Source of the DNA: Gordonia pseudamarae
GTDB lineage: Bacteria > Actinomycetota > Actinomycetes > Mycobacteriales > Mycobacteriaceae
NCBI RefSeq assembly: GCF_025273675.1
Contig: NZ_CP045809.1
Coordinates: forward strand, 930,001-994,000
Reading direction: 5' to 3'
DNA length: 64,000 bases
The notes below the pieces were generated by a model. It searched no databases. It had not been told where the DNA came from and saw only the letters and a list, made by a program, of their open reading frames with translations. Below are positions 63,575-64,000 of this stretch, in pieces (within the stretch, counting starts at the first letter, position 1; each line of letters opens with the position of its first letter). The translations under genes and the position numbers were made by a program.

Positions 63575-64000
63575 AGCGTTCCCTCCGAAACGGTCAGGCC
63601 CGGGTTGGGCAGCAATGAATGTCGATGCAGCACCGGGATGTCATGCTGCGCGGCGAATACCGCTGCGTCGGTGAGGTCGGGCAGTCCGGTGCCGGTGGCG
63701 GTGACCAGCGTGGCGTACACCGCGGCCACCGATCCGGCGCGTTCGGCGAGATTCAGGGCGGCCGCGGCGGCATCGTCGGCATGCTTGCCGGCGGCCACCC
63801 GGATCGGCATGACGTGCCCGGGTCTGGTGAAATCGTCTGGAGTGGAATCGATCGCACCGAGCAACCGGATGGTTCGGGCCCGGTCGGCGGCCGAAATCCC
63901 GGTGCCGATCCCTACCGCGGCATCGACCCCGACACACTGTTGTGATGCCATTCGGTCGGTGGTCGGGGCGATCGGCGGAATACGGAGCCGGTCGCCGCGG
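63571..64000 (-). CDS. 3,4-dihydroxy-2-butanone-4-phosphate synthase-like protein (RibB), 5' end outside window
   Basis: Frame open to the window edge on the reverse strand, about 142 residues seen. AVGIGTGISAADRARTIRLLGA followed by PDDFTRPGHVMPIRV is the RibB signature with the catalytic region, and RIPPIAPTTDR precedes it. RibB makes the four-carbon precursor of riboflavin. Only the C-terminal part is visible, and no GTP cyclohydrolase II follows, so it is a stand-alone or paralogous form. Overlapping an IclR gene is unusual for riboflavin synthesis and suggests a special flavin supply or a different substrate. Confidence 0.85.
   Translation of the reverse strand, partial: RGDRLRIPPIAPTTDRMASQQCVGVDAAVGIGTGISAADRARTIRLLGAIDSTPDDFTRPGHVMPIRVAAGKHADDAAAAALNLAERAGSVAAVYATLVTATGTGLPDLTDAAVFAAQHDIPVLHRHSLLPNPGLTVSEGTL

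Overview
High-GC DNA with dense, short-spaced genes, GTG starts, Shine-Dalgarno-less starts directly behind TANNNT boxes, an EccA-type ATPase, a mycofactocin-coupled short-chain dehydrogenase and very many acyl-CoA dehydrogenase, crotonase and thiolase genes. This points to the Mycobacteriales (Gordonia/Rhodococcus/Mycobacterium relatives; Gordonia-like is my best guess, by inference). I found no rRNA, tRNA, transposase, phage gene or CRISPR array.

Layout. 1-11.8 kb is mostly housekeeping: a crotonase cut by the window start with a KstR2-type operator, a PMR1-like Ca/Mn P-type ATPase, cysC-cysQ, an orphan EccA-like AAA+ ATPase, purL with a leaderless promoter and a strong terminator, a polysaccharide pyruvyl transferase-family gene and a glycerophosphodiester phosphodiesterase. 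11.9-16.2 kb (minus strand) looks like an organosulfur or xenobiotic scavenging operon: two luciferase-like flavin monooxygenases, a TauD-type dioxygenase, the stump of an aldo/keto reductase gene and a nitroreductase.

16.4-63.6 kb is a large catabolic island. Block A (16.4-29.4 kb, plus) has an aldehyde dehydrogenase, acyl-CoA dehydrogenases, two tandem FadR-type regulators, a crotonase, an acyl-CoA ligase, a FadA6-like thiolase, a class III CoA-transferase, a P450-type ferredoxin, a second thiolase with a frameshift, and an IVD-like dehydrogenase. Block B (29.8-36.2 kb, minus) is a branched-chain-amino-acid-type ABC importer whose two permeases and one ATPase are fused in one 931-residue protein, with two lipoprotein binding proteins; a third lies at 61.4 kb. 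Block C (36.5-40.6 kb, plus) has a nitronate monooxygenase-family flavoprotein, a crotonase and a FadE34-like fused acyl-CoA dehydrogenase. Block D (40.9-45.6 kb, minus) is a P450, a 3-hydroxyisobutyrate dehydrogenase-like enzyme, an aldehyde dehydrogenase and the mycofactocin-coupled SDR. Block E (45.9-50.2 kb, plus) has an amidohydrolase, a small unknown protein, a double hot-dog dehydratase, an SDR and a crotonase. Block F (50.4-61.2 kb) contains ring-degradation enzymes: HsaB-like reductase, HsaA-like hydroxylase and HsaD-like C-C hydrolase on the minus strand, divergent from a cytochrome oxidase III/NorE-like and NorF-like pair plus a KstD-like dehydrogenase; then a membrane protein, an extradiol dioxygenase, an NTA-monooxygenase-type flavoenzyme and a Baeyer-Villiger monooxygenase. 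An IclR regulator overlapping a ribB-like gene closes the window.

Together (inference) the island can import an alicyclic, terpenoid or steroid-like compound, oxidise a methyl to a carboxylate (P450, SDR, ALDH), activate it with CoA and shorten it by beta-oxidation, desaturate or aromatise a keto ring (KstD-like), hydroxylate the phenol, cleave it in meta position and hydrolyse the product. It resembles steroid catabolism in logic, but gene order and several members differ from the canonical cholesterol cluster. I could not identify the substrate. Coordinates of starts were chosen by ribosome-binding sites or leaderless boxes and are given with alternatives where they are uncertain.
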